DNA of 64,000 nucleotides from Arcicella rigui (GCF_034929435.1 NZ_JAYFUM010000017.1:62001-126000); one strand, 5' to 3'; shown: positions 36,051 to 44,778, counted from the first letter of the stretch. Made by a program: numbers and translations. Notes: generated from the letters alone by a model not told the origin.

Positions 36051-38525
36051 TCATACTAATACTTTCTGTTCAATTTCATTGAATACAGGAGTGTATAAAT
36101 CTATTTCTTTTTCCTCTGTTTCTAATGAAACTATTAAACTGTAACGTACTTTTTCATTAAATTTCTTCTGTCTCTTCAAATTTTTATACCATCCATTCTT
36201 AGGAAAAACAGCCAAAATATTTCTTTTAGACATTTCTCTGCCCGTTGATGTAATAAAATCTTTTCTGATAGAACCCTTTGAATTACTATTTTTTCCAATT
36301 TCCCATTCTACCCCTTTTCTGTCAGGTCTATTTTCTTTTGTTTCATTTTCAGGTTTTGAAATACGAATTTTGAATTCATCTTCGGTTTCATTTCGCTTAT
36401 TTATGTCAAAATCTAATTGATGAGAATGATATGCATAATGCGTTGCTAATCTTCTACTCCCAGGATTAGGCTCTATATAGTACGATAATGTAACGGTTAA
36501 TTTAACATTTTTTTCTTCTAATGACTCTAATGCTTCTTTGGGCCAAGGAAGTTTAAAAAGGTGATATTCATTGTATTGTCCTTTTGATTGTTCAAATTTA
36601 TAAGGTTGTATTTCTCGTTCTATAATAAGTGTTAAAGAGTTATTAGCACTGAACATTGCTTTTTGAAGATTAGGAACACCGTATCCTACGGTTCTTAAAA
36701 CTTCAAACTTGCTTTTTCCAGTTATCATTTGTGGAGTCCAATCAGCAGAATGAACAAGTAATCCTCTTATCGTTTCGACCCAATAATTAGGATATATTGT
36801 CCTTAATTCAGCGACCATTTTTGAAGCTATACCTGCGGCTCCACTTGTATCACCAAAATTTGTAAATTTTTTATAATTAAAATCTTTGCTCAATGAAGTA
36901 ACATCTAAGCTATTATACCCTGTTACATCTCCATTGGAGTCATAGACTAAATTTCCTCCTTCAAATACCACATCTGGTTTGATACTCCAATTTTTATCAA
37001 AAAGTAAAGATGTGGAATTACTTGGAGCCATAGCTCCATATTCTGCCAGAGGTTTATAGCCTGTTGAAATATCTATCTTTACTTTTCTTGTATAAGTTCC
37101 AATCGTTAAGGCATTATATGCTTGTGCTGGATCGTGAATACATTCTGTTTCATTTAAGGCTGGGTAGTCCTCTCGCTTTGTAATATATACATTACCCCCA
37201 CTAATAATAAATAGTTGAGGTTCAGAATATTTCCCAAAACATAAATTATCAATTGAAGATGACCAAGAGGAAGGACGACCATTAAATCTGAAATTATGGT
37301 CTGTAACTGTTAAACAAAAAATTCTTTGATTTGTAGGTCTATCTATCGAGGGAGTTGCCACAGCACTCTCCATAATTGCACCATATAACTCAGGGTCATT
37401 AGGCTTATTATGGAACAAAATTTTAAATGATTCAAGCCCATGATAAATATCAATTTTATCTTTTGAGCTTAGAGCATCGGTTAAATCTCCATATAGAGCA
37501 AGTCCCGCTACACCTGTTCCGTGTCCATCAAAAGGATGACTATCTTCAGTACCCCAAGAAGAATTATAAGTATATAAGTGACTATCAGGAAGAAAGGGAT
37601 TTATTAACGGATGTTTATTATTTACTCCTGAATCCAATAAACAAACTAATATGCTATTTTCATCAAATTTACAGTTAGTTCTTTGTTGTAAATCTTCTAA
37701 CCATGCCTTTTTATCACCATAGGTAACATTCTTATCTAAAATAAAATCTGCAATTTCTTGTGGTTTACGAAGTTCTGCTAAGTTGTCAAGCAGTAATAGA
37801 GAACTTGAAAGCTGCTTTGCACTTCCTTTTACTAATTTAACAACATACTCAGCTAACTCAATTTGAGAAACTCCAATTTGACATCCTACCCCCTCTAAAT
37901 TTTGAGAAACTTCTGCTAACTTATCTTTGTAATTGTCCGTTTTCCTAAACCAAACCTCCCACCAGATATTTTCTTTTTCATTAGGAAATGGAATTTCAGG
38001 AGAATCAGCCCAGAAAGATTTTAACGTTGCAATTTCTATATTACTTATATTATTCAGTAAAGCTTGATTACTAAATTTACCTTTCTCTGTGTCTTTAAGA
38101 GGGTCTAAAAAGTTTTTAATTTTTTGAATAAACTCAGTTATACCTCGTTCATTTACAACCACTAATACAGTACTCCTAAATTCTATTTTACCTTCAACTC
38201 TTCTCTCTTCATTTTCAATTTTTAAAAGTTGGAATAAAACTTTATTCTTTTTAACCCCATCTTTATCAAATTTATCAAAATCTAATTTTGTACCCCATTC
38301 TGATGTAAACTCAACATAGACTGAGTTATCTCTGGCAAAGTTTGTATTTTCAAGTAGTTGAAGATTGTAATGCTCTTTTACTTTCACTAATTTTTCAAGC
38401 AAATAATTACCAAACCACCTATCTCTTTCGATTAACAGAGGATTATTAAGACTTTTATGAGGTGTTTTGTAGGGGCTTTCGCTGTAATACCCATTGACTT
38501 TAAGGTGTGACTTATTCTTTTTCAT
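36051..38525 (-). CDS. ietS: S8 subtilisin-like serine protease, IetS-like effector of a defence pair
   Basis: This 824-residue protein has no signal peptide, so it is intracellular, unlike most subtilases. The N-terminal 280 residues are unassigned. The S8 domain follows with the catalytic triad visible: D298 in CLLDSGVN, H335 in DGHGTGVAG, S561 in GDTSGAAG. The C-terminal 200 residues are beta-rich. Its start overlaps the end of the AAA+ ATPase gene by 14 bases. A cytoplasmic subtilase coupled to an AAA+ ATPase is the IetAS architecture, first described as a plasmid maintenance/incompatibility module and later reported as an anti-phage system. The symbol is assigned by architecture only. 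Confidence 0.8.
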   Translation of the reverse strand: MKKNKSHLKVNGYYSESPYKTPHKSLNNPLLIERDRWFGNYLLEKLVKVKEHYNLQLLENTNFARDNSVYVEFTSEWGTKLDFDKFDKDGVKKNKVLFQLLKIENEERRVEGKIEFRSTVLVVVNERGITEFIQKIKNFLDPLKDTEKGKFSNQALLNNISNIEIATLKSFWADSPEIPFPNEKENIWWEVWFRKTDNYKDKLAEVSQNLEGVGCQIGVSQIELAEYVVKLVKGSAKQLSSSLLLLDNLAELRKPQEIADFILDKNVTYGDKKAWLEDLQQRTNCKFDENSILVCLLDSGVNNKHPLINPFLPDSHLYTYNSSWGTEDSHPFDGHGTGVAGLALYGDLTDALSSKDKIDIYHGLESFKILFHNKPNDPELYGAIMESAVATPSIDRPTNQRIFCLTVTDHNFRFNGRPSSWSSSIDNLCFGKYSEPQLFIISGGNVYITKREDYPALNETECIHDPAQAYNALTIGTYTRKVKIDISTGYKPLAEYGAMAPSNSTSLLFDKNWSIKPDVVFEGGNLVYDSNGDVTGYNSLDVTSLSKDFNYKKFTNFGDTSGAAGIASKMVAELRTIYPNYWVETIRGLLVHSADWTPQMITGKSKFEVLRTVGYGVPNLQKAMFSANNSLTLIIEREIQPYKFEQSKGQYNEYHLFKLPWPKEALESLEEKNVKLTVTLSYYIEPNPGSRRLATHYAYHSHQLDFDINKRNETEDEFKIRISKPENETKENRPDRKGVEWEIGKNSNSKGSIRKDFITSTGREMSKRNILAVFPKNGWYKNLKRQKKFNEKVRYSLIVSLETEEKEIDLYTPVFNEIEQKVLV

Positions 38526-39501
38526 TTACAGCATTTCTTGAATTTAATAAGCTTTTTAATGTTGATAATTCGAGAAGAGAAGAGTCATTAAGAATCATTT
38601 CTTTTATTGTATCCTTACAAATCCTTACAATCTCTGAATAGTTTAAACCCTTTGCAATTTTAGCAAGCTCTGTATAATTTACTTTACTGGAAAAAGTATA
38701 AGCTCTTGTATGTTTCTTGATAATATCAATTATATGCTTTTCATCTGGTAGAGGGTATTCTAAGATTTCATCAAATCTTCTAAATAGAGCTTTATCTAAT
38801 GACTCTGGTAGATTCGTTGCAGCTATGATAATACTATTACTCTGGTCTTTTTCAATATTAATTAAAAAGGAGTTTAAAACTCTTTTGATTTCTCCAATAT
38901 CTTGACCTTGATTTCTTTGAGAACCAATAGAGTCAAATTCATCAAATAGATAAACTGCTCTATGGTCATTCATTGCATCGAAAATCAATCTAAGCTTTGC
39001 TATTGATTCTCCTAAATATTTTGACATTAGACCATCAAGGCGAATTATATAAACAGCTATGCCAAGTTCTCCTGCAATTGCCTGTGCTGTCATTGTTTTA
39101 CCCGTTCCAGGTGAACCTGTCAGTAATAATTTTCTTTTAGGCTCTAAATTGTGAGCTTTTAGTAATTGCCACTTTTCTTGTTCCTTGATAACTTTTGATA
39201 GCGTATTCTTTATATTTTCATCTAAAACCATATCATTCATATTAATTTTAGGCTGAAATACCTCTATCAATTCTTGAAGTTCTCTTTTGGGTAGATTGAG
39301 AGGGACTGCTTTCTGTTGAATAACATTTAGCGTTCTTTCCTTCTTAGCTAAATCAATAAGCTTTTTTAGCTCTTGAGCAAAAGTAGTATGCCCTTGCTTA
39401 GCTTCAGTAGCCGCTATTTGCAAAGCAGTGGCAAAGAAACGAGCTTCATCTTCGTCTCCAAATGATTTTATTAAGGTTTTTATTTGGTCAGCGGCAGCCA
39501 T
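38512..39501 (-). CDS. ietA: AAA+ ATPase, IetA-like partner of the subtilase
   Basis: This 329-residue AAA+ protein is of the FtsH/Cdc48-like classical clade. Walker A GSPGTGKT is at 129-136, Walker B VYLFDEFDS from about 183, sensor 1 IIAATN, and an arginine-finger region LDKALFRRFDEIL. The N-terminal 90 residues are helical and unassigned. It is the promoter-proximal gene of a two-gene unit with ietS. It probably recognises a trigger and controls the protease (inference from the IetAS family). A TAATTTTG box on the minus strand (39523-39516) lies 14 nt before the start, with no clear -33 element. Confidence 0.82.
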   Translation of the reverse strand: MAAADQIKTLIKSFGDEDEARFFATALQIAATEAKQGHTTFAQELKKLIDLAKKERTLNVIQQKAVPLNLPKRELQELIEVFQPKINMNDMVLDENIKNTLSKVIKEQEKWQLLKAHNLEPKRKLLLTGSPGTGKTMTAQAIAGELGIAVYIIRLDGLMSKYLGESIAKLRLIFDAMNDHRAVYLFDEFDSIGSQRNQGQDIGEIKRVLNSFLINIEKDQSNSIIIAATNLPESLDKALFRRFDEILEYPLPDEKHIIDIIKKHTRAYTFSSKVNYTELAKIAKGLNYSEIVRICKDTIKEMILNDSSLLELSTLKSLLNSRNAVNEKE

Positions 39502-39631
39502 CAGAGTTTTTTTTACAAAATTACTTATATATAGCCTATATTACTAAAAATTGGTTTTAGATTTAAACTTGGGTATAAATATTTTTAATCAGGAGTATTA
39601 CCATCATGCTGAAAACTATACAGTCTATAAA

Positions 39632-39659
39632 AAAAAGCCCCAAGAGATTGGGGCTTTTT
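39632..39659. terminator. Terminator between the antitoxin-like gene and ietA
   Basis: A perfect 12-bp stem, AAAAAGCCCCAA (39632-39643) with TTGGGGCTTTTT (39648-39659), has a GAGA loop and is active in either direction. It isolates the antitoxin-like gene from the ietAS unit. Confidence 0.9.
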
Positions 39660-39706
39660 CATTATCATTAAATCTTTATTTCTATAACCAAAGTCAATGA
39701 TTGAGA

Positions 39707-39970
39707 TTAAATATCTTGTTCCCATTCACTACGCATTTGTTTAACATTATCATGAATTTTTTGAGCAGATTCGTCTGAAAGTTTTCCCCAAAAATCAGCC
39801 ATCGTAACTTTTCTGGGCAATTCTTCTACGATTTCTTCAATAGCGTACATAAGTACTTCTATTTTCTTCCCTACATATTCTTGTGGTACAGATAAAAGAA
39901 TATCTCTTTGTTCTGGAGTAATACTTGTTCTTAACATCTCACAAAAGGATTTATCGTAAACAATAATCAC
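39707..39970 (-). CDS. Antitoxin-like small protein without an adjacent toxin
   Basis: This 87-residue acidic protein has a first half with a short beta-alpha segment and a VPQEYVGKKIEVLMYAIEE helix. The second half, TMADFWGKLSDESAQKIHDN, then MRSEWEQDI, is the kind of toxin-wrapping tail seen in VapB/Phd-like antitoxins of PIN-type pairs in Bacteroidota. The expected toxin frame is not downstream: a terminator and then ietA follow. It is an orphan antitoxin, the survivor of a decayed pair, or a regulator acting on a distant partner. Confidence 0.6.
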   Translation of the reverse strand: MIIVYDKSFCEMLRTSITPEQRDILLSVPQEYVGKKIEVLMYAIEEIVEELPRKVTMADFWGKLSDESAQKIHDNVKQMRSEWEQDI

Positions 39971-40021
39971 TCTTCCAAACCATTGAAAGAGTGATTTATA
40001 AACAAATGTAATATGTTATTC

Positions 40022-41266
40022 CTACAAAACAAAACCAACACCAACGGTTGAGTTTGTTTGGTCGTCCACTAAAATAAAGGCACCATTTGCAGGGTTATAT
40101 TCGTATTTATCTGCAAAAATTGGCTTCGCAGTTTTTAATACGATTTCTCCAATTTCGTTCAATTTCAATTCAGAAACTGCATCTACAATTGTGTCTTGAT
40201 TCACTACGTCAATCTTATTATTCAAAGCAACTACTTTTGCTTTTGAATCATTAATGCCGTGTTGAAGAATATATGTTTTGCCTGAAATCAATGGTTTTGA
40301 ATCCATCCAACAAATCCTTGCAGTGATTTCTTTCAATGGTTCAAGTGTTGAAGTTGACTTCACCAACATATTACCACGAGAAACATCAACGTCAGTTTCT
40401 AAAGTAATTACTACTGATTCTTTTGCTCCTGCTTTTGCTAATTGCGTACCGAATTTTTCAATCGTAGCAATTTTGGAGTTTTGTCCTGTTGGTAAAACTG
40501 TAATTTCATCTCCCACCGAGAAAGAACCACTGGCAATTTTACCTGCATAACCTCTGTAATCGTGGAATTCTTCTGTTTTTGGACGAACTACAAACTGTAC
40601 AGGGAAACGTGCTGGCTTTTTGATTTCGTCGAAATTAGTTTCTTCTAATTCTTCCAATAAAGGCAAGCCCTCAAACCAAGGCATTTTATCTGACTTCGTC
40701 GAAAGGTTTTGTCCGTACAAAGAAGACATTGGGATGAACGTAATTTCTTGTCCTTCAAAAGCTACTTTATCTGCTAATTTCTGAATATCAGCTTTGATAG
40801 CATTGAAACGTTCTTCCGAATAAGCCACTAAGTCCATTTTGTTTACACATACAATTACTTTCGGAATACGAAGCATTGATGAAATGAAGAAGTGACGGAA
40901 GGTTTGTTCCAACACACCATTACGAGCATCTACTAAAATCATCGACACCTTTGCGTTAGAAGCACCCGTAACCATGTTACGAGTATATTCAAAGTGACCG
41001 GGCGTATCTGCGATGATGTATTTACGTTTTGGTGTCGAGAAATAAATATTGGCAACGTCGATAGTGATACCCTGTTCACGTTCGGCGATAAGTCCATCCG
41101 TTAATAAAGAAAGGTCTAAAAAGTCTAAACCTTTACGTTTTGAAGCTGCCTCAAGTGCTTCAATTTTATCACGAGTAATTGATTGAGTTTCGTATAAAAG
41201 TCGTCCGATGAGGGTACTTTTCCCATCATCCACCGAACCTGCTGTTGCTATTCTTAAAATATCCAT
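40022..41266 (-). CDS. cysN: Sulfate adenylyltransferase GTPase subunit (subunit 1)
   Basis: CysN is the EF-Tu-like GTPase that drives APS formation from sulfate and ATP together with CysD. The 414-residue protein shows the P-loop AGSVDDGKST (9-18), switch II DTPGHFEYTRNM, guanine-specificity NKMD, and C-terminal EF-Tu-like beta-barrels. No APS-kinase extension is fused, since the chain ends soon after the barrels. It is the last gene of the cysH-cysD-(four-helix gene)-cysN series and is separated from cysD by about 560 nt that contain another gene and repeats. Confidence 0.95.
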   Translation of the reverse strand: MDILRIATAGSVDDGKSTLIGRLLYETQSITRDKIEALEAASKRKGLDFLDLSLLTDGLIAEREQGITIDVANIYFSTPKRKYIIADTPGHFEYTRNMVTGASNAKVSMILVDARNGVLEQTFRHFFISSMLRIPKVIVCVNKMDLVAYSEERFNAIKADIQKLADKVAFEGQEITFIPMSSLYGQNLSTKSDKMPWFEGLPLLEELEETNFDEIKKPARFPVQFVVRPKTEEFHDYRGYAGKIASGSFSVGDEITVLPTGQNSKIATIEKFGTQLAKAGAKESVVITLETDVDVSRGNMLVKSTSTLEPLKEITARICWMDSKPLISGKTYILQHGINDSKAKVVALNNKIDVVNQDTIVDAVSELKLNEIGEIVLKTAKPIFADKYEYNPANGAFILVDDQTNSTVGVGFVL

Positions 41267-41342
41267 CTACTGAGTGAGGAGTTTTGAGTGCGGAGTGAGG
41301 AGTAAAATTTTCATCAATATTGATGCTCTTCTACCTCTCACT
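41267..41342. repeat. Left repeat block of the four-helix gene: GAGTGAGGAGT words
   Basis: GAGTGAGGAGTTTTGAGTG is followed by GGAGTGAGGAGT between the cysN start and the four-helix gene stop. The same words occur on the other side of the four-helix gene. Confidence 0.7.
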
Positions 41343-41702
41343 TTATTTCTTATTATTTTCTTTTGCCGTTTTACTTGACGAGATAAAAATAGCGGTCAAT
41401 TCGTCCGCCTCTTTCATAAGGTCTTTTAATAACTCTTCTTTCACAATTCCAGATTCTACTAATAATTCCATCCAAAATAATGATTCATTAGTTTCCTCAA
41501 CAACAATTGCAATCTTTGCTATAAAATCAGCGGGTGATTTTGCTCTACAAGATGCTCTGTAATTTGCTCCTACCGATGTTCCACAATGAAGTAATTGTTT
41601 TCCAATTACTTGTGCAGTTGGTTTATTAGGTAAACTTTCAACAAGCTTGATAATTCTCAAAGCGAACGATTTTGTTCTATTTTTAAGATTATCATATCCC
41701 AT
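41343..41702 (-). CDS. Four-helix-bundle protein (S23/IVP-like) inside the cys operon
   Basis: This 119-residue all-helical protein matches the family often encoded in 23S rRNA intervening sequences. The blocks are SFALRIIKLVESLP, the G-rich GKQLLHCGTSVGANYRAS, AKSPADFIAKIAIVVEETNES and a C-terminal EADELTAIFISS. Related bAvd-type proteins act as trimeric or pentameric helical barrels in other systems. Here it lies in the same direction between cysD and cysN, flanked by short repeats of shared sequence. It has no known link with sulfate assimilation. The context suggests an inserted mobile cassette (inference). Confidence 0.85.
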   Translation of the reverse strand: MGYDNLKNRTKSFALRIIKLVESLPNKPTAQVIGKQLLHCGTSVGANYRASCRAKSPADFIAKIAIVVEETNESLFWMELLVESGIVKEELLKDLMKEADELTAIFISSSKTAKENNKK

Positions 41703-41830
41703 TTTGAGTGAAGAGTTTTGAGTGCTGAATGCTGAGTTTATTTAAGTGTTGAATGTCGAGTTTTGAGTGAGGAGTTGTTTTGTAAATCAGTATTTATTTT
41801 ACTCATTACTCAAAACTCACAACTCATCAC
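41703..41830. repeat. Right repeat block of the four-helix gene, with internal inverted repeat
   Basis: Directly upstream of the four-helix start are the words TTTTGAGTGAAGAGTTTTGAG, shortened variants, and GAGTTTTGAGTGAGGAGT at about 41757-41774. An opposite-orientation copy, ACTCATTACTCAAAACTC, is at about 41800-41817, so the block can fold into an imperfect hairpin. Confidence 0.7.
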
Positions 41831-42772
41831 TTAGAAATATCCTTGTTGCTTACGTTTTTCCATAGCTGCTTCCGAGCGTTTGTCGTCGATTCTGGCACCA
41901 CGTTCTGAGATTTCTGCGGAAAGAATTTCGCCGATAATATCGTCTAATTCTGTTGCTTCAGAAGCTACGGCAGCGGTACAAGTCATATCTCCAACTGTAC
42001 GGAAACGTACTGTGGCTTCAAATGGAATTTCGTCGGCATCTTTATTCAAGTATTCAGAATCTGCCCACAACATACCATCACGTTGGATTACTTGGCGTTT
42101 GTGTGAATAATAAATCGAAGGAATTGCCATTTCTTCTTCTTTGATATAATTCCAAACGTCTAATTCTGTCCAGTTTGAAATTGGGAATACTCTTACGTTT
42201 TCGCCAATTGCAATACGACCATTCAACATATCAAATAATTCTGGACGTTGGCGTTTTGCATCCCACTGACCAAAATCATCACGCACTGAGAAAATACGTT
42301 CTTTTGCACGAGCTTTCTCTTCATCACGTCTTGCTCCACCGATACAAGCATCGAATTTGAATTCTTCGATAGCATCTAATAAAGTAACGGTTTGTAAAGC
42401 ATTACGAGAAGCATATTTTCCAGATTCTTCTTTTACTTTTCCTTGGTTGATAGAATCTTGTACATAGCGTACAATTAGTTCTGCACCTGTTTCTTTGGCT
42501 AACCAATCACGAAATTCAATGGTTTCAGGGAAGTTGTGTCCTGTATCAACGTGGAGTAATGGGAAAGGGATTTTTCCGGGGTAAAAAGCTTTTTGGGCTA
42601 AACGCACCAAAGTAATTGAATCTTTCCCACCAGAAAACAACAATGCGGGTTTCTCGAACTGAGCAACCACCTCACGCATAATATAGATTGCTTCGTCTTC
42701 TAACTCACGAGGGAAAAAACCGAATTTCGGAACAGAAACTTCAGAACTCGGATTTTTTAAATTATCAACCAT
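41831..42772 (-). CDS. cysD: Sulfate adenylyltransferase catalytic subunit (subunit 2)
   Basis: CysD forms APS from ATP and sulfate as the PAPS-reductase-fold partner of CysN. The 313-residue length is normal. The pyrophosphate-binding loop LLFSGGKDSITL, then HVDTGHNFPET, the GGARRDEEKARAKERIFS segment and NWTELDVWNYI are all present. It is transcribed toward cysN. A 320-nt spacer full of short repeats separates it from the upstream cysH, so the genes may be transcribed separately. Confidence 0.95.
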   Translation of the reverse strand: MVDNLKNPSSEVSVPKFGFFPRELEDEAIYIMREVVAQFEKPALLFSGGKDSITLVRLAQKAFYPGKIPFPLLHVDTGHNFPETIEFRDWLAKETGAELIVRYVQDSINQGKVKEESGKYASRNALQTVTLLDAIEEFKFDACIGGARRDEEKARAKERIFSVRDDFGQWDAKRQRPELFDMLNGRIAIGENVRVFPISNWTELDVWNYIKEEEMAIPSIYYSHKRQVIQRDGMLWADSEYLNKDADEIPFEATVRFRTVGDMTCTAAVASEATELDDIIGEILSAEISERGARIDDKRSEAAMEKRKQQGYF

Positions 42773-43093
42773 ATTTCTAAATATTTATTAACTCTTTGAT
42801 TATTAGCTGTGAGCTTTGAGCTTTAAGCTATGAGATTTTTACTTTTACTGTAAAGAATATCTTTATTCTGTGAGATATGAATTAAAACTACAATGACAGA
42901 TGACTCAAAATTATTTGTGTACGAAAGTTTTAAAGCAATTTCTGATTTGGGATTTCTGATTTCGGAAATTGGATAAAATACTTCCTAAAATGCGTTTTGT
43001 TGAGCAGAAATCCGACATCTGAAATCCGAAAGAAATAGTTTTTATAATCCTTCGTACAGCCTTAACTCATAATTCATAATTCAAAACTCATCA
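42773..43093. repeat. Repeat-rich spacer between cysH and cysD
   Basis: This spacer holds three short-period repeat types. They are TTTGATTATTAGCTGT (42795-42810, identical at 63114-63129) followed by GAGCTTTGAGCTTTAAGC words, GATTTCGG-type words at 42941-42972 with an inverted version at 43007-43034, and ACTCATAATTCATAATTC/AAAACTCATCACT words at 43062-43092. I find no coding frame and no clear promoter for cysD. Confidence 0.7.
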
Positions 43094-43789
43094 CTAACTA
43101 TGTAGTCCACATTCTTTTTGTGAAGCTTCCCACCACCAACGACCAGCACGTGGATGTTCGCCTTCTTGAATAGCTCTGGTACATGGGGCACAACCGATAG
43201 AAATAAAACCTTTTCTGTGTAAAGGACTGTCGGGTACTCTGTTTTCTTTGATATAAGCCAATACTTCTTCGTAAGTCCAGTGAATCAATGGATTGAATTT
43301 AATCACATTGTTGTTGGCATCCCATTCTACAATTTCCATGTCCGAACGGTTTTCAGATTGTTCAGCACGCAAACCAGTAATCCAGATTTCAGCACCAGCC
43401 AAAGCTCTTTTCAAAGGTTCAATCTTACGAATTCCACAACATTCTTTACGGTTTTCCACAGAAAAGTAAAAACTGTTAAAACCTTTTTCTTTCACTAAAG
43501 CTTCTACTTTAGCTGTATTCGGGAAGTAGGTTTCAAATTCTTTTCCGTACTTGTTTTTGGTAGTATCCATCAACTCGTAAGTTTCTTGAAACAAACGACC
43601 AGTATCAAGTGTAAAGACTTTAATATTAAGATTATTCTTAAAAATGGCATCCGTGATAACTTGGTCTTCCTGACCAAAAGATGAAGAAAAAACTACATTC
43701 CCGTAGTTTTCAGCCATATAACTAAGCCCTTCTTTAAGTGAAAGACCTTCTAAGGCTTGTTTTAATTGACTTAAATCTGACATAAGCAA
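43094..43789 (-). CDS. cysH: Assimilatory APS reductase (CysH family, 4Fe-4S type)
   Basis: This 231-residue enzyme reduces adenylyl sulfate to sulfite. It has the PAPS-reductase fold with SSSFGQEDQV (35-44) and TLDTGRLF. It also has the iron-sulfur ligands CC (117-118) and CxxC (C200, C203), plus the C-terminal catalytic ECGLH (C227). The CC...CxxC set marks the APS-specific class rather than the cluster-free PAPS class, which agrees with the absence of an APS kinase. It heads the cys gene series. Candidate promoter and upstream direct repeats lie at 43922-43966. Confidence 0.93.
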   Translation of the reverse strand: MLMSDLSQLKQALEGLSLKEGLSYMAENYGNVVFSSSFGQEDQVITDAIFKNNLNIKVFTLDTGRLFQETYELMDTTKNKYGKEFETYFPNTAKVEALVKEKGFNSFYFSVENRKECCGIRKIEPLKRALAGAEIWITGLRAEQSENRSDMEIVEWDANNNVIKFNPLIHWTYEEVLAYIKENRVPDSPLHRKGFISIGCAPCTRAIQEGEHPRAGRWWWEASQKECGLHS

Positions 43790-43921
43790 TCCTGAATTTT
43801 ATCCTTTGCGGATTCTGGTAAAATTTCATCTTTAACAATTACACACGATAAACAGTTTGTCTTTCGTACAAGTTTATCATTCACCAACACGTTTTAACTG
43901 GTAGCTAAGTAATTAGGACTA

Positions 43922-43966
43922 CAAAGTTAGGCAAAGTCTATTAAAAAAATCATATTAAGTCTATTA
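43922..43966 (-). promoter_or_regulatory. Candidate cysH promoter with two direct repeats
   Basis: On the minus strand TAACTTTG (43929-43922) matches the -7 consensus. Just upstream are two copies of TAATAGACTT (plus-strand AAGTCTATTA at 43934-43943 and 43957-43966), spaced 23 nt. This arrangement suits an activator or repressor binding on one face of the helix. No good -33 box is visible, which would fit an activated promoter. Confidence 0.4.
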
Positions 43967-44082
43967 ATTGAGTAGATTGTAATTAAAATATTTTTTTTAC
44001 TAAAAAGGATTTGTTCTTATAATTCTATTATCTTTAAATCAATCCGTTTTTGTTTATAAGCATACCTAAATCATAAAATAGT

Positions 44083-44778
44083 ATGAATCAGGGACTTGTA
44101 TCCTATTTTGAGAAGACTGAAAGCCACAGTCGTGTGTCGGGAATGAAATTGAAGGATTTAAAGAGCCTTGTTCGACAAGGTGAGAGTATTCAACTTGAGT
44201 TTAAGCTGAAAGCAAATCACCCAGAGAAAATCGTTCGTGAAATTGTAGCTTTTGCCAATACCAAAGGCGGTATTTTGTTAATCGGTGTGGGCGACGATAA
44301 AAGTATTCCCGGATTGAAATTTGCCGATGAAGAAGAATATATGTTGGTAAGGGCTATTGAAAGAAACTGTTTTCCGCCCATTCTTTATGAAATTGAAAGA
44401 ATTAACATTACTGACGAAAGAGAAGTATTGATTTTTTCGATTCCGATGAGCTTGGAAAAACCACATTATGTAAAGCTTGATAACGACGATAATCCAAAAG
44501 CTTACGTAAGAGTTGCCGACCGTTCGGTACAGGCAAGTAAAGAAATGAAACAAATTTTGAGGCGAGAGAACGAAGAAGGAATCCAATTTAGGTTTGGAGA
44601 AAAAGAAAAAGTATTACTGACATATCTTGCTGAAAACAAGAAAATTACACTTCCAGAATTTGCAAAAGTTGCCAATATTCCACTGTGGTTAGCTTCACGT
44701 ACACTTGTTTTGTTGGTATTGGCGAATGTACTGAAAATTCAGCCCAACGAACTGACTGATTATTATATTCAAGCATAG
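44083..44778 (+). CDS. AlbA_2/Schlafen-like domain protein with C-terminal winged-helix-like tail
   Basis: This 231-residue cytoplasmic protein has an AlbA_2 (putative nucleic-acid or nucleotide binding) domain. It is recognisable from GESIQLEFKLK, EIVAFANTKGGILLIGVGDD and the PHYVKLDNDDNPKAYVRVADRS block. The last 60 residues (KEKVLLTYLAENKKITLPEFAKVA...) look like a winged helix. Homologues are called ATP-binding or transcriptional regulator proteins, with little functional evidence. A second ATG at codon 21 (MKLKDLKSL) matches the usual family start. Its stop codon touches the stop of the next, convergent gene with no spacer. Confidence 0.8.
   Translation: MNQGLVSYFEKTESHSRVSGMKLKDLKSLVRQGESIQLEFKLKANHPEKIVREIVAFANTKGGILLIGVGDDKSIPGLKFADEEEYMLVRAIERNCFPPILYEIERINITDEREVLIFSIPMSLEKPHYVKLDNDDNPKAYVRVADRSVQASKEMKQILRRENEEGIQFRFGEKEKVLLTYLAENKKITLPEFAKVANIPLWLASRTLVLLVLANVLKIQPNELTDYYIQA

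Noticed and set aside
41343..41702. Four-helix gene as evidence of a 23S rRNA intervening sequence or diversity-generating retroelement
   Set aside because: No rRNA, reverse transcriptase or template-repeat sequence is near. Only the family resemblance remains.
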